Shown here: positions 37,873-46,410 of the stretch, in pieces | How the letters are laid out: every line of letters begins with the position of its first letter | How positions within the stretch are numbered: the first letter of the stretch is position 1 | Assembly (NCBI GenBank): GCA_947504195.1 | Contig: CANNGN010000004.1 | Span: 372,001 to 436,000, forward strand | Origin: an uncultured Vibrio sp. | GTDB taxonomy: Bacteria > Pseudomonadota > Gammaproteobacteria > Enterobacterales > Vibrionaceae | Reading direction: 5' to 3' | DNA: 64,000 bases | Notes under the pieces: model-generated | Told to the model about the DNA's origin: nothing | Databases searched by the model: none | What the model saw: only the letters and a program-made list of their open reading frames with translations | Made by a program: the position numbers and the translations under genes

Positions 37873-39966
37873 TTAATTTCCAACTGCTTGAACAATTCGA
37901 ATCTGTTTTTCATCTGGTATCTCTTGATAAGAAAGGACTCTCAAGTTCGGTATTGTGTTCTTCACAAACTTCGCCAATGTTGAACGAAGTATTCCTGAAG
38001 TTAAGAGAACCGCGGCTTCACCTTTAAGCTCTTGATCTTGAGTTGCTTGAGTTAATGCTGATTGAAGACGTTCAGCTAAACCCGGTTCAATGCCAGCAGA
38101 CTCTCCACCAGACGCCTGCATAGTCTGATGCAATATCTGTTCCAATTCTGGAATTAAAGTAATAACTGGCAGTTCAGGCTCGATACCATTGATTTCTTGA
38201 ACGATAAGGCGTTTCAAGGCGATGCGTACAGCGGCAGTCAATACGTCAGGTTCTTGACTCTTTCCTGAGTATTCAGCCAGTGTTTGGACGATCGTCCGAA
38301 TGTCACGAATTGGAATGGCTTCATTAAGTAAATTCTGTAGCACACGAACAACAACGCCTAAAGAAACACGATCTGGAACAAAGCCATCCACCAATTTAGG
38401 CGCTGACTTCGCTAGCATATCTAATAGGTTCTGAACCTCTTCATGGCCTATCAATTGTGAAGCATTATTGGTTAATAATTGACTGAGGTGGGTCGCAAGC
38501 ACTGTTGCAGCATCGACCACGGTATAGCCTAGTGCTTGTGCTGTTTCACGCTGTTCGTCTGATATCCATACCGCTTCTAAGCCAAAAGCAGGATCGAATG
38601 TATGTTCACCCTCAATCGCACCATAAACTTGGCCTGGGTTTATCGCCAACTCTTGGTCCGCTTTAATTTCAGCTTCACCTACAGCCACACCCATTAAAGT
38701 AATGCGGTAACTATTCGGCGTGAGCTCTAAGTTGTCTCGAATGTGAACGGGTGGGATAAGAAAACCAAAATCTTGTGATAGTTTCTTCCGTACACCTTTC
38801 ACACGCTCAAGTAACTCGCCGCCTTGATCTTTATCTACCAGCGGGATCAATCGATAACCCACTTCTAATCCTATAATATCAACAGGTTGAACATCATCCC
38901 ATGACAGTTCTTTATTGATTGGTGCTTCTACAGCTGGTGTATCTGGAAGTTGTTTTTCTTCTTTTTCTTTACCTTGCTTACGATTAATCCAATAAGCACT
39001 TCCTCCAGCCAATGATGCTAGAAGTAAAAACGAAAAGTGAGGCATCCCTGGGACAACACCCATAACAGCCAAAATAATCGCAGTGATCATCAGAGCCTTA
39101 GGATTATCAACAAGCTGGAAAACAACTTGCTGTCCCATGTCTTCATCAGTATTTTGACGCGTCACCATAATGGCTGCGCCAATCGACAAAAGAAGAGATG
39201 GAATCTGTGCGACAAGGCCATCACCAATGGTCAATAAGGTGTATATCTCAATCGCTTCACCAAAACTCAATTCATATTGAGCCATACCAATACTCAACCC
39301 ACCAATAATGTTGATGAAAAGAATCAAGATACCGGCAATCGCATCACCTTTGACGAATTTAGAAGCACCATCCATCGAACCATAAAAATCTGCTTCCTTT
39401 GTCACTTCAAAACGTCGAGTCCGAGCTTGCTCTTGGTCAATCAGCCCTGCATTTAAGTCAGCATCAATTGCCATCTGTTTACCCGGTAAGGCATCCAAGG
39501 TAAAACGCGCACTAACTTCTGATATTCTTCCCGCACCCTTGGTTACAACCATAAAGTTAATGATCATCAAGATAAGGAATACAACAAGACCAACAGCGTA
39601 GTTCCCGCCAATTACGACATTACCAAATGCTTCTATCACATTACCCGCGGCACCTGCGCCTTCGTGACCTTTTAAGAGAACAACACGGGTAGAAGCTACG
39701 TTCAATGCTAAGCGCAGTAAGGTCGCAATTAATAAAACGGTCGGAAAAGCCGCGAATTCCAATGGTCGACGAGTGTAAATCGTCACTAAAAGTACCACCA
39801 TGGAAAGCGCAATATTGAAAGTGAAAGAGAGGTCGAGCAAAAAGGCAGGGATTGGCAATATAATCATTGCGAGTGTTGCCAATACCATGACTGGTGCGCC
39901 TACTGCTGGTAGGCCTCGCTGTGAAACATTGGGAAACTTATTACTGAACGGTAAAGTAAACTTCAT
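37873..39966 (-). CDS. flhA: Flagellar type III export gate protein FlhA
   Basis: 697 residues: eight TM helices in the N-terminal ~330 residues, including the conserved FHIPEP-family loop region (DALPGKQMAIDADLNAGLI), and a large cytoplasmic domain forming the export ring (EVGYRLIPLVD, GVRKKLSQDFGFLIPPVHIRDN). It is the first gene of the long flhA-to-DUF2802 operon. Upstream is a sigma-54 type promoter. flhB and the rest of the export apparatus are not in this window. Confidence 0.97.
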   Translation of the reverse strand: MKFTLPFSNKFPNVSQRGLPAVGAPVMVLATLAMIILPIPAFLLDLSFTFNIALSMVVLLVTIYTRRPLEFAAFPTVLLIATLLRLALNVASTRVVLLKGHEGAGAAGNVIEAFGNVVIGGNYAVGLVVFLILMIINFMVVTKGAGRISEVSARFTLDALPGKQMAIDADLNAGLIDQEQARTRRFEVTKEADFYGSMDGASKFVKGDAIAGILILFINIIGGLSIGMAQYELSFGEAIEIYTLLTIGDGLVAQIPSLLLSIGAAIMVTRQNTDEDMGQQVVFQLVDNPKALMITAIILAVMGVVPGMPHFSFLLLASLAGGSAYWINRKQGKEKEEKQLPDTPAVEAPINKELSWDDVQPVDIIGLEVGYRLIPLVDKDQGGELLERVKGVRKKLSQDFGFLIPPVHIRDNLELTPNSYRITLMGVAVGEAEIKADQELAINPGQVYGAIEGEHTFDPAFGLEAVWISDEQRETAQALGYTVVDAATVLATHLSQLLTNNASQLIGHEEVQNLLDMLAKSAPKLVDGFVPDRVSLGVVVRVLQNLLNEAIPIRDIRTIVQTLAEYSGKSQEPDVLTAAVRIALKRLIVQEINGIEPELPVITLIPELEQILHQTMQASGGESAGIEPGLAERLQSALTQATQDQELKGEAAVLLTSGILRSTLAKFVKNTIPNLRVLSYQEIPDEKQIRIVQAVGN

Positions 39967-40026
39967 AAACCTTTTGCCACTGTTATCTTAAAAAAGAGCT
40001 GGATTCACTCGATTAAGATATCAATA

Positions 40027-40044
40027 TGCAATTATCGAACCATA
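40027..40044 (-). promoter_or_regulatory. Sigma-54 promoter upstream of flhA
   Basis: On the minus strand TATGGTTCGATAATTGCA has the GG-N10-GC core of the -24/-12 sigma-54 promoter with a well-conserved TTGCA. It would start transcription ~50 nt upstream of flhA. In V. cholerae the flhA operon is known to be RpoN-dependent with the activator FlrA. Confidence 0.65.
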
Positions 40045-40108
40045 GAAAAGTCAATTTTATGGCTCGAGGTTAAATCGGCTTACTTTATATATTTTTCAAA
40101 GAGTTATA

Positions 40109-40573
40109 CTATGGCCGATTCTGCCACAGTAACTCACCTTGTTTTGATGCGACGTCAAATTCTACGCACGCTAGTCCAGATGTTGGAAACATTGGAGCGG
40201 ATAAATCAGCGACAAATTCAGCGGTTAAATACCCAACCAACGGGAGGTGAGACACGAACATAATAGACTGTAGATTTTCTAACTCAGCCAAGGCACACAC
40301 ATATTCGTATACCTGTTCTGATTGTCCGTAAGGTGTAATGTCATCATATAATTCAACGGATTTTGCATCCAATAAAGGCGCTATTTGTTGCCATGTCTCT
40401 TGCGCGCGAACATAAGGACTGACGAAGACCTTATCTATTTTCGCTGGCATTTTATCTAATGACTGGGTAATTGTGGCAAGAGATTCATCTTTCCCACGCT
40501 GGGTTAATGTTCTCTCTGCATCACAGGAAGCTAAAAGCCCGGCTTCTCCATGACGCATAATATAAATTTTCAT
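40109..40573 (-). CDS. sixA: Phosphohistidine phosphatase SixA
   Basis: A 154-residue phosphoglycerate-mutase-fold phosphatase with RHG at 7-9 (MKIYIMRHGEAG, His8), the second conserved histidine in SIMFVSHLPLVG, and VSPYVRAQET. SixA removes phosphate from histidines, in E. coli from the ArcB Hpt domain and the nitrogen PTS. It stands alone between flhA and the divergent protease gene. An orphan Hpt protein encoded at 10065-11234 is a conceivable substrate, but nothing here proves it. Confidence 0.92.
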   Translation of the reverse strand: MKIYIMRHGEAGLLASCDAERTLTQRGKDESLATITQSLDKMPAKIDKVFVSPYVRAQETWQQIAPLLDAKSVELYDDITPYGQSEQVYEYVCALAELENLQSIMFVSHLPLVGYLTAEFVADLSAPMFPTSGLACVEFDVASKQGELLWQNRP

Positions 40574-40789
40574 AGTAACGACCTTTTACTCTACACCCCA
40601 AGTCCAGACATTCTGTAGTTTGGTTAAAGTTTAAACGCAGCGATATTTATTATTGTGTATATACTCGATATCTTAATGGTTTTATAAGCACGAAAACACT
40701 ATTTTGCTCATAAAAATAGTCCTAAGACGTTGCGAGTAATCAAATCAACGCCATACTAAATGATTAAACGACGAACGAGAACTAACATT

Positions 40790-43567
40790 GTGCATATAAG
40801 CCCGAATGATTCCAACAACTACCGCTACCTAACTCTATCAAATCAATTAAGAGTTTTATTGATAGAAGATTCGACGACCCAAAAATCGTCTGCAGCACTC
40901 GCGGTGAATGTTGGTCACTTCGACGATCCGATAGATCGTGAAGGACTTTCTCATTATCTGGAGCATATGCTTTTCTTAGGGACAAAAACCTACCCTAAAA
41001 CCAGTGAGTTCCAAAGCTTCATAAATCAACATGGTGGGACTCACAATGCTTGGACTGGCACAGAGCATAGTTGCTTTTTCTTCGATATTAGTCCAAATGC
41101 TTTTGAACAAGGCTTAGATCGCTTTGCTCGATTCTTTTTTGAACCATTGTTTAATGAAGAAGCGCTTGATAAGGAACGCCAAGCGGTTGAGTCGGAATAC
41201 AAACTTAAGTTAAATGATGATACGCGACGCTTATATCAGGTACACAAAGAGACGATCAATCCAGAGCATCCGTTTTCAAAATTCTCTGTTGGTAACTTAC
41301 ACACATTAAACGACAGAAATGAAAAATCGATTCGCGAAGAAATCTTGTCATTCTACCAGCAACAATATTCTGCTGATATCATGACTCTTGCGATAATTAG
41401 TGACCAATCCCTTGATGATATGGAAGCACTTGTAACGCCTTTATTTGAACAAGTGACCAACAAATCGTTACGTGGAAAAAAAATAGACATTCCATTTACG
41501 ACTGAAGAGCAACGTGCGGTTTATATACAGATAGAACCGTTAAAAGAGATTCGTAAGCTCACCTTAAGCTTTCCGCTTCCGTCAATGAATCAATATTACC
41601 AAACAAAGCCCCTTTCCTATTTTGCTCATCTTATCGGTCACGAAGGTGAAGGCAGTTTATTATTGGCATTGAAAAATAAAGGTTGGATTACCGGGTTATC
41701 TGCAGGTGGTGGCGCGAGTGGGAGTAATTACCGTGAATTTAACATTAGCCTCCAACTGACCAACGACGGCCTAGAATTCATTCAAGAAATAACCCAAGCA
41801 ACTCTTCAAACTATCGAGTTGATTCGTCAGCAAGGGCTTGAAGAATGGCGATATATCGAAAAGAAAACAGTCATAGAATCAGCATTTCGTTTTCAAGAAA
41901 AAGCCAGAGCGTTAGAAACGGTATCGCACCTCGTGATCAATATGCAGCACTATCATCTCGATGACACTATTTTTGGTGACTACATGATGACAGAGTATGA
42001 CGAGGCGATATTAAGAGAGGTTATCGATCAATTTACGTTAGACAACTTGCGTGTAACATTAGTCGCTTTTGACGGTGAATATGACCAAAAAGCCAACTGG
42101 TACTTCACCCCTTATTCAATGAGAAAGCTGAGTGATGAAGAACGAACTCTGTTAGCGACGCCACTGGCCGATCTCGACATCCACCTACCTAAGAAAAATC
42201 CGTTTATTCAGGATGTACAAACTCCCAAAACATTAGAACAGTGTCATGATACACCACAGATACTGAAAGAGAGTGAAGGGTATCGTTTATGGCACATGCA
42301 AGATAGCCAGTTCAGGGTTCCTAAAGGGGTCATCTATATCGCAATAGACAGCCCTCATGCGGTATCGAGTTCACGAGCGATTGTTATGGTTCGTCTATGT
42401 GTTGAAATGTTTCTCGATTCACTTGTTGAGGAAACTTATCAAGCGGAAATCGCAGGTATGAGTTACAATATGTATGCTCATCAAGGTGGAGTAACTCTTT
42501 CACTCTCTGGGTTCAACGCCAAACAACTCGAACTCCTCAAGTTAATATTGCACCGGTTTACTCACCGAGAATTCAACCAACCTCGATTTGATACCATTAA
42601 AACTCAGCTAGAAAGAAGCTGGCGTAATTCGTCATTAGATCGCCCATTATCCCAACTCTTTAATGCTCTTACAGGATTGTTGCAACCGAATAATCCACCA
42701 TTTACGCAACTTTTAGAGGCCCTTGAGACAGTTGAGCTTAACGACCTAAAACCTTTTGTTGATCAAATAATGACACTACTGCACATCGAAGTGTTTGTCG
42801 TAGGTGACTGGACTCAAGCAGATGCCGTTGAAATCGGTGACACGGTTTATCAAACATTATTGGCACAAGATCAACGTTATGAAGAGTCATTGCGACCTTT
42901 AATTATGCTTGGTAATCAAGGATCATTGCAGCATGAAATAAAATGCAACCAAGAAGACTCTGCCGTTGTGGTTTATCATCAGTGTGAAAACATATTGCCA
43001 CGAAATATCGCACTTTATTCACTGGCGAATCATTTGATGTCAGCAACCTTTTTTAATGAGATCAGAACCAAACAACAATTGGGATATATGGTAGGAACAG
43101 GAAATTTACCACTTAACCGCCACCCAGGAATCGTTCTGTATGTCCAATCTCCTCACGCCTCTCCTACTGAGTTAATGAAGTCGATTGATGAATTTCTCAA
43201 CGCATTCTATATGGTGCTACTGGAGTTAAATGAGTATCAGTGGCAAAGCAGTAAAAAAGGGTTAATTAATCAAATGTCGACACCTGATACGTCGCTTCGC
43301 AGTCGAGCTCAGCGATTATGGGTTGCCATCGGAAACAAAGATCTCGAATTTAACCAACGTCAAATAGTCGTTGAAGAGCTAGAGTCTTTAAGCCGTAGCG
43401 ATATGATTCGATTTGTTGTTAATCAACTAAAACCTAGAACAGCCCATCGTCTCGTTATGCATAGCTTAGGAATCGGTCATATCGACGCAGAAACACTTGA
43501 TATTGGTCGTGCTATCACTTCGTTAAGCGATCTTCAATCGATGCCAAAAGATTGTCGGCTAGGGTAA
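40790..43567 (+). CDS. Insulinase/pitrilysin family (M16) zinc protease
   Basis: 925 residues from a GTG at 40790, chosen because the SPNDSNNYRYLTLSNQLRVL start matches how this family usually begins; an in-frame ATG ten codons earlier (40760) is possible and neither has a strong ribosome site. The inverted zinc motif is HYLEH (55-59), with the distal glutamate region RQAVESEYKLKLNDD. C-terminal M16 domains include YSLANHLMSATFFNEIRTKQ and QLGYMVGTG. It resembles protease III (Ptr) and insulin-degrading enzyme, but has no signal peptide, so is probably cytoplasmic. Its terminator lies inside the 3' end of the opposing yecM. Confidence 0.88.
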   Translation: MHISPNDSNNYRYLTLSNQLRVLLIEDSTTQKSSAALAVNVGHFDDPIDREGLSHYLEHMLFLGTKTYPKTSEFQSFINQHGGTHNAWTGTEHSCFFFDISPNAFEQGLDRFARFFFEPLFNEEALDKERQAVESEYKLKLNDDTRRLYQVHKETINPEHPFSKFSVGNLHTLNDRNEKSIREEILSFYQQQYSADIMTLAIISDQSLDDMEALVTPLFEQVTNKSLRGKKIDIPFTTEEQRAVYIQIEPLKEIRKLTLSFPLPSMNQYYQTKPLSYFAHLIGHEGEGSLLLALKNKGWITGLSAGGGASGSNYREFNISLQLTNDGLEFIQEITQATLQTIELIRQQGLEEWRYIEKKTVIESAFRFQEKARALETVSHLVINMQHYHLDDTIFGDYMMTEYDEAILREVIDQFTLDNLRVTLVAFDGEYDQKANWYFTPYSMRKLSDEERTLLATPLADLDIHLPKKNPFIQDVQTPKTLEQCHDTPQILKESEGYRLWHMQDSQFRVPKGVIYIAIDSPHAVSSSRAIVMVRLCVEMFLDSLVEETYQAEIAGMSYNMYAHQGGVTLSLSGFNAKQLELLKLILHRFTHREFNQPRFDTIKTQLERSWRNSSLDRPLSQLFNALTGLLQPNNPPFTQLLEALETVELNDLKPFVDQIMTLLHIEVFVVGDWTQADAVEIGDTVYQTLLAQDQRYEESLRPLIMLGNQGSLQHEIKCNQEDSAVVVYHQCENILPRNIALYSLANHLMSATFFNEIRTKQQLGYMVGTGNLPLNRHPGIVLYVQSPHASPTELMKSIDEFLNAFYMVLLELNEYQWQSSKKGLINQMSTPDTSLRSRAQRLWVAIGNKDLEFNQRQIVVEELESLSRSDMIRFVVNQLKPRTAHRLVMHSLGIGHIDAETLDIGRAITSLSDLQSMPKDCRLG

Positions 43568-43575
43568 ATCCGATA

Positions 43576-44184
43576 TCACGTAAATAACGGTGATTGTTCC
43601 GACAAGATCACCGTTTTTAACGCATGAGGATGAAGTTTAATCGTTACCCCACTCCACTTAAATGCAATTGTTGGGTTTGGCAATCGTTCACCGCTTGCTT
43701 TTGGTTCTGACATTTTGACACTCACTCCCAGTTCAGAAAAGTCATCCCAACAACGGTTCAAACGAGGGAATTGTTGGCGAATAAAAGTAACAAATTCATC
43801 GAGTGATTCCGCGCGGCAAGGAACCACAAACTCCACATGTTCCCACCCCTGAATTGGGTATGTTTTCCCCTTTGCTGGGTAAGGAAGTTCTACACAATCG
43901 GTTTGCCATTTACCGACAACGATAGGCTGGTTTAATTCAACAACGACGATCGGACGTCCATTGATTTCAGCTCTAGAAATAACCTCTCCCATTTTGGCCC
44001 ATTCACTCTCGGCCCTTTGTGCTTCGCAGTGTTGATTGATCCTCATTGCAACATGATCCATGTTCAATGACGCCACATCTAACCCAAGGATCTTCATAAA
44101 GCTATCAATTTTATTTGAAAACAAAGAGATACCATCAATCATCATCACAGGTGAAAACTCAAAATTAGGTTCATGGTATGTCAT
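43576..44184 (-). CDS. yecM: YecM family protein (VOC superfamily)
   Basis: 202 residues, related to E. coli YecM (188): LNMDHVAMRINQ, NGRPIVVVELNQPI, WQTDCVELPYP, GWEHVEFVVP and RLPNPTIAFKW. It has a vicinal-oxygen-chelate fold with possible metal ligands (His in MDHVAM and GWEHVEF). Function is unknown. It is adjacent and divergent to argS, as in E. coli. AAGGAT precedes the ATG. Confidence 0.9.
   Translation of the reverse strand: MTYHEPNFEFSPVMMIDGISLFSNKIDSFMKILGLDVASLNMDHVAMRINQHCEAQRAESEWAKMGEVISRAEINGRPIVVVELNQPIVVGKWQTDCVELPYPAKGKTYPIQGWEHVEFVVPCRAESLDEFVTFIRQQFPRLNRCWDDFSELGVSVKMSEPKASGERLPNPTIAFKWSGVTIKLHPHALKTVILSEQSPLFT
43586..43618 (+). terminator. Terminator of the M16 protease gene, inside yecM
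   Basis: AACGGTGAT pairs with ATCACCGTT around a 12-nt loop and is followed by T-rich sequence on the plus strand. It starts 18 nt after the protease stop and overlaps the last codons of minus-strand yecM. Confidence 0.75.
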
Positions 44185-44387
44185 CTAGATCATCCTTATC
44201 AGTAAGAAACGACAGCATAGTAACAGCCAGATAGGAAAAGTAGAAAATTCCTTAACTCCGCTCTATAAGATATCGAATAAAATTGCTATTATGTGCGCCA
44301 ATTTTTGAACAAGATCGAGATATAAGTCACCCAATCTGGTGAGTCCAATATGTCTCCTAACATTTCGTTAAATCGAAGGACAAACGT

Positions 44388-46121
44388 GTGAATATCCAAG
44401 CACTCATAAACGATAAAGTATCACAAGCCCTAGAAGCGGCGGGCGCACCAGCAGGTAGCCCAGCAGCCGTACGTCAATCTGCAAAACCACAGTTTGGTGA
44501 TTACCAAGCGAATGGTGTTATGGGTGTAGCGAAAAAGCTGAAAATGAATCCACGTGAATTCGCTCAAAAAGTGTTAGATGTTCTCGATCTTGACGGCATT
44601 GCAAGTAAAACTGAAATAGCAGGCCCAGGTTTCATCAATATCTTTCTTAGTGAAGAGTTTCTCGCTAAACAAGCTGAAATTGCTCTGGCCGACTCTCGGA
44701 TCGGTGTAGCGAAAGATGCACCATTAACGATTGTTGCTGACTATTCAGCGCCTAACGTTGCTAAAGAGATGCACGTAGGCCACTTACGCTCAACCATCAT
44801 TGGGGACGCAGTCGTTCGTACCTTAGAGTTTCTAGGTCATAAAGTTATCCGTGCGAACCACATTGGTGACTGGGGAACTCAGTTTGGGATGCTCATCGCC
44901 AACTTAGAACGTGTCCAGCAAGCTTCTGGTGAAGTGTCTATGGAGCTTTCTGACTTAGAAGGGTTTTATCGTGAATCGAAAAAGCTCTACGATGAAGATG
45001 AGGAATTCGCACTAAAAGCTCGAAACTATGTTGTTAAACTGCAAAGCGGCGATCCTGCTTGTGCAGAGATGTGGAAAAAACTCGTCGATATTACCATGAC
45101 GCAAAACCAAGGTAACTATGACCGCTTAAATGTCTCACTATCTCGCGATGATGTGATGGGCGAAAGCATGTATAACGACATGCTACCAAGCATCGTATCT
45201 GATCTGAAAGCACAGGGTTTAGCGACAGAAGATGATGGTGCTCAAGTTGTATTCTTAGATGAGTACAAGAATAAAGACGGCGATCCTATGGGCGTTATCG
45301 TACAAAAACGTGACGGTGGCTTCCTATACACCACAACTGATATCGCATGCGCTAAATACCGTTATGAAACACTTGGTGCAGATCGCGTACTCTACTTTAT
45401 CGACTCACGCCAACACCAGCACTTGATGCAAGCATGGACTATCGTACGTAAAGCTGGCTATATTCCAGAAAGTGTCTCGCTAGAACATCACGCTTTCGGC
45501 ATGATGCTAGGTAAAGATGGTCGTCCATTTAAAACCCGCGCGGGTGGCACGGTACGTTTAGCCGATTTACTGGATGAAGCAGAAGAACGCGCAAATGCGT
45601 TAATCGAAGCGAAAAACCCAGATCTTACAACAACTGAAAAAGCAAATATCGCCAATACTGTTGCAATGGCTGCGGTTAAATATTCTGACTTATCAAAGCA
45701 CCGTACGACAGATTACGTATTTGACTGGGATAACATGCTTGCGTTTGAAGGTAATACTGCTCCGTACATGCAATATGCTTATACACGTGTGGCGTCTATT
45801 TTCCAAAAAGCATCCATCGAAATGGATAACCTGACTGGCAATATTCAAGTTAGTGAAGAGAAAGAAAAAGCGCTCATTGCAAAGCTTCTCCAATTTGAAG
45901 AAGCGGTTCAAAGTGTCGCTCGTGAAGGTCAACCACATATTATGTGTAACTATCTATTCGAGCTTGCAGGCCAATTTTCAAGTTTCTATGAAGCCTGTCC
46001 TGTTCTAAACGCTTCTGATCAATCCATTAAAGAAAGTCGTTTAAAACTCTCTGCTCTCACTGCGAAAACTATCAAACAAGGCCTTTCTCTACTTGGGATT
46101 GAAACATTAGAAAGAATGTAG
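44388..46121 (+). CDS. argS: Arginyl-tRNA synthetase
   Basis: 577 residues, same length as E. coli ArgS. GTG start with GAAGGA 8 nt ahead. The N-terminal tRNA-binding domain is followed by the class I core with the HIGH-type motif HVGHLRS, preceded by SAPNVAKEM, and [15 protein letters not shown] in place of a canonical KMSKS, as usual for ArgS. A C-terminal helical anticodon-binding domain ends the protein. It is a single gene with a strong terminator shared with feoC. Confidence 0.97.
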   Translation: MNIQALINDKVSQALEAAGAPAGSPAAVRQSAKPQFGDYQANGVMGVAKKLKMNPREFAQKVLDVLDLDGIASKTEIAGPGFINIFLSEEFLAKQAEIALADSRIGVAKDAPLTIVADYSAPNVAKEMHVGHLRSTIIGDAVVRTLEFLGHKVIRANHIGDWGTQFGMLIANLERVQQASGEVSMELSDLEGFYRESKKLYDEDEEFALKARNYVVKLQSGDPACAEMWKKLVDITMTQNQGNYDRLNVSLSRDDVMGESMYNDMLPSIVSDLKAQGLATEDDGAQVVFLDEYKNKDGDPMGVIVQKRDGGFLYTTTDIACAKYRYETLGADRVLYFIDSRQHQHLMQAWTIVRKAGYIPESVSLEHHAFGMMLGKDGRPFKTRAGGTVRLADLLDEAEERANALIEAKNPDLTTTEKANIANTVAMAAVKYSDLSKHRTTDYVFDWDNMLAFEGNTAPYMQYAYTRVASIFQKASIEMDNLTGNIQVSEEKEKALIAKLLQFEEAVQSVAREGQPHIMCNYLFELAGQFSSFYEACPVLNASDQSIKESRLKLSALTAKTIKQGLSLLGIETLERM

Positions 46122-46147
46122 ATATAGAGTTGATTAAAGAACAAACA

Positions 46148-46175
46148 AAAGGCCGCACTTCAATTGCGGCCTTTT
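46148..46175. terminator. Terminator argS / feoC (bidirectional)
   Basis: AAAGGCCGCA pairs with TGCGGCCTTT around an 8-nt loop, with T5 on the plus side and a short T-run on the minus side. It sits between the convergent argS and feoC stops. Confidence 0.88.
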
Positions 46176-46179
46176 TCAA

Positions 46180-46410
46180 TTACATAATCACATTCAGTGA
46201 TAGTGAGTCAGGTTGATGAACCCGATAACGAACCCGCATAACATAACCATCCAAATTAGTATCAACAGTTCGCGAAATAACGCCCTTTTTTAACCATACC
46301 GATAGCATTGCGTCGACACCGTCTTCACTCATTTTAAACTGCTTAGCGAGTTGGAGGCGAGTCACTGAACCATGCTGTTCAATGTAGCTTCGCAACTCCT
46401 GCAATATCAT
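46180..46410 (-). CDS. feoC: Ferrous iron transport regulator FeoC
   Basis: A 76-residue winged-helix protein: MILQELRSYIEQHGSVTRLQ with recognition region FKMSEDGVDAMLSVWLKKG. It lacks the cysteine cluster that binds an Fe-S cluster in enterobacterial FeoC. It overlaps the feoB end by 4 nt. In vibrios FeoC binds FeoB and is needed for full uptake activity. Confidence 0.9.
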   Translation of the reverse strand: MILQELRSYIEQHGSVTRLQLAKQFKMSEDGVDAMLSVWLKKGVISRTVDTNLDGYVMRVRYRVHQPDSLSLNVIM

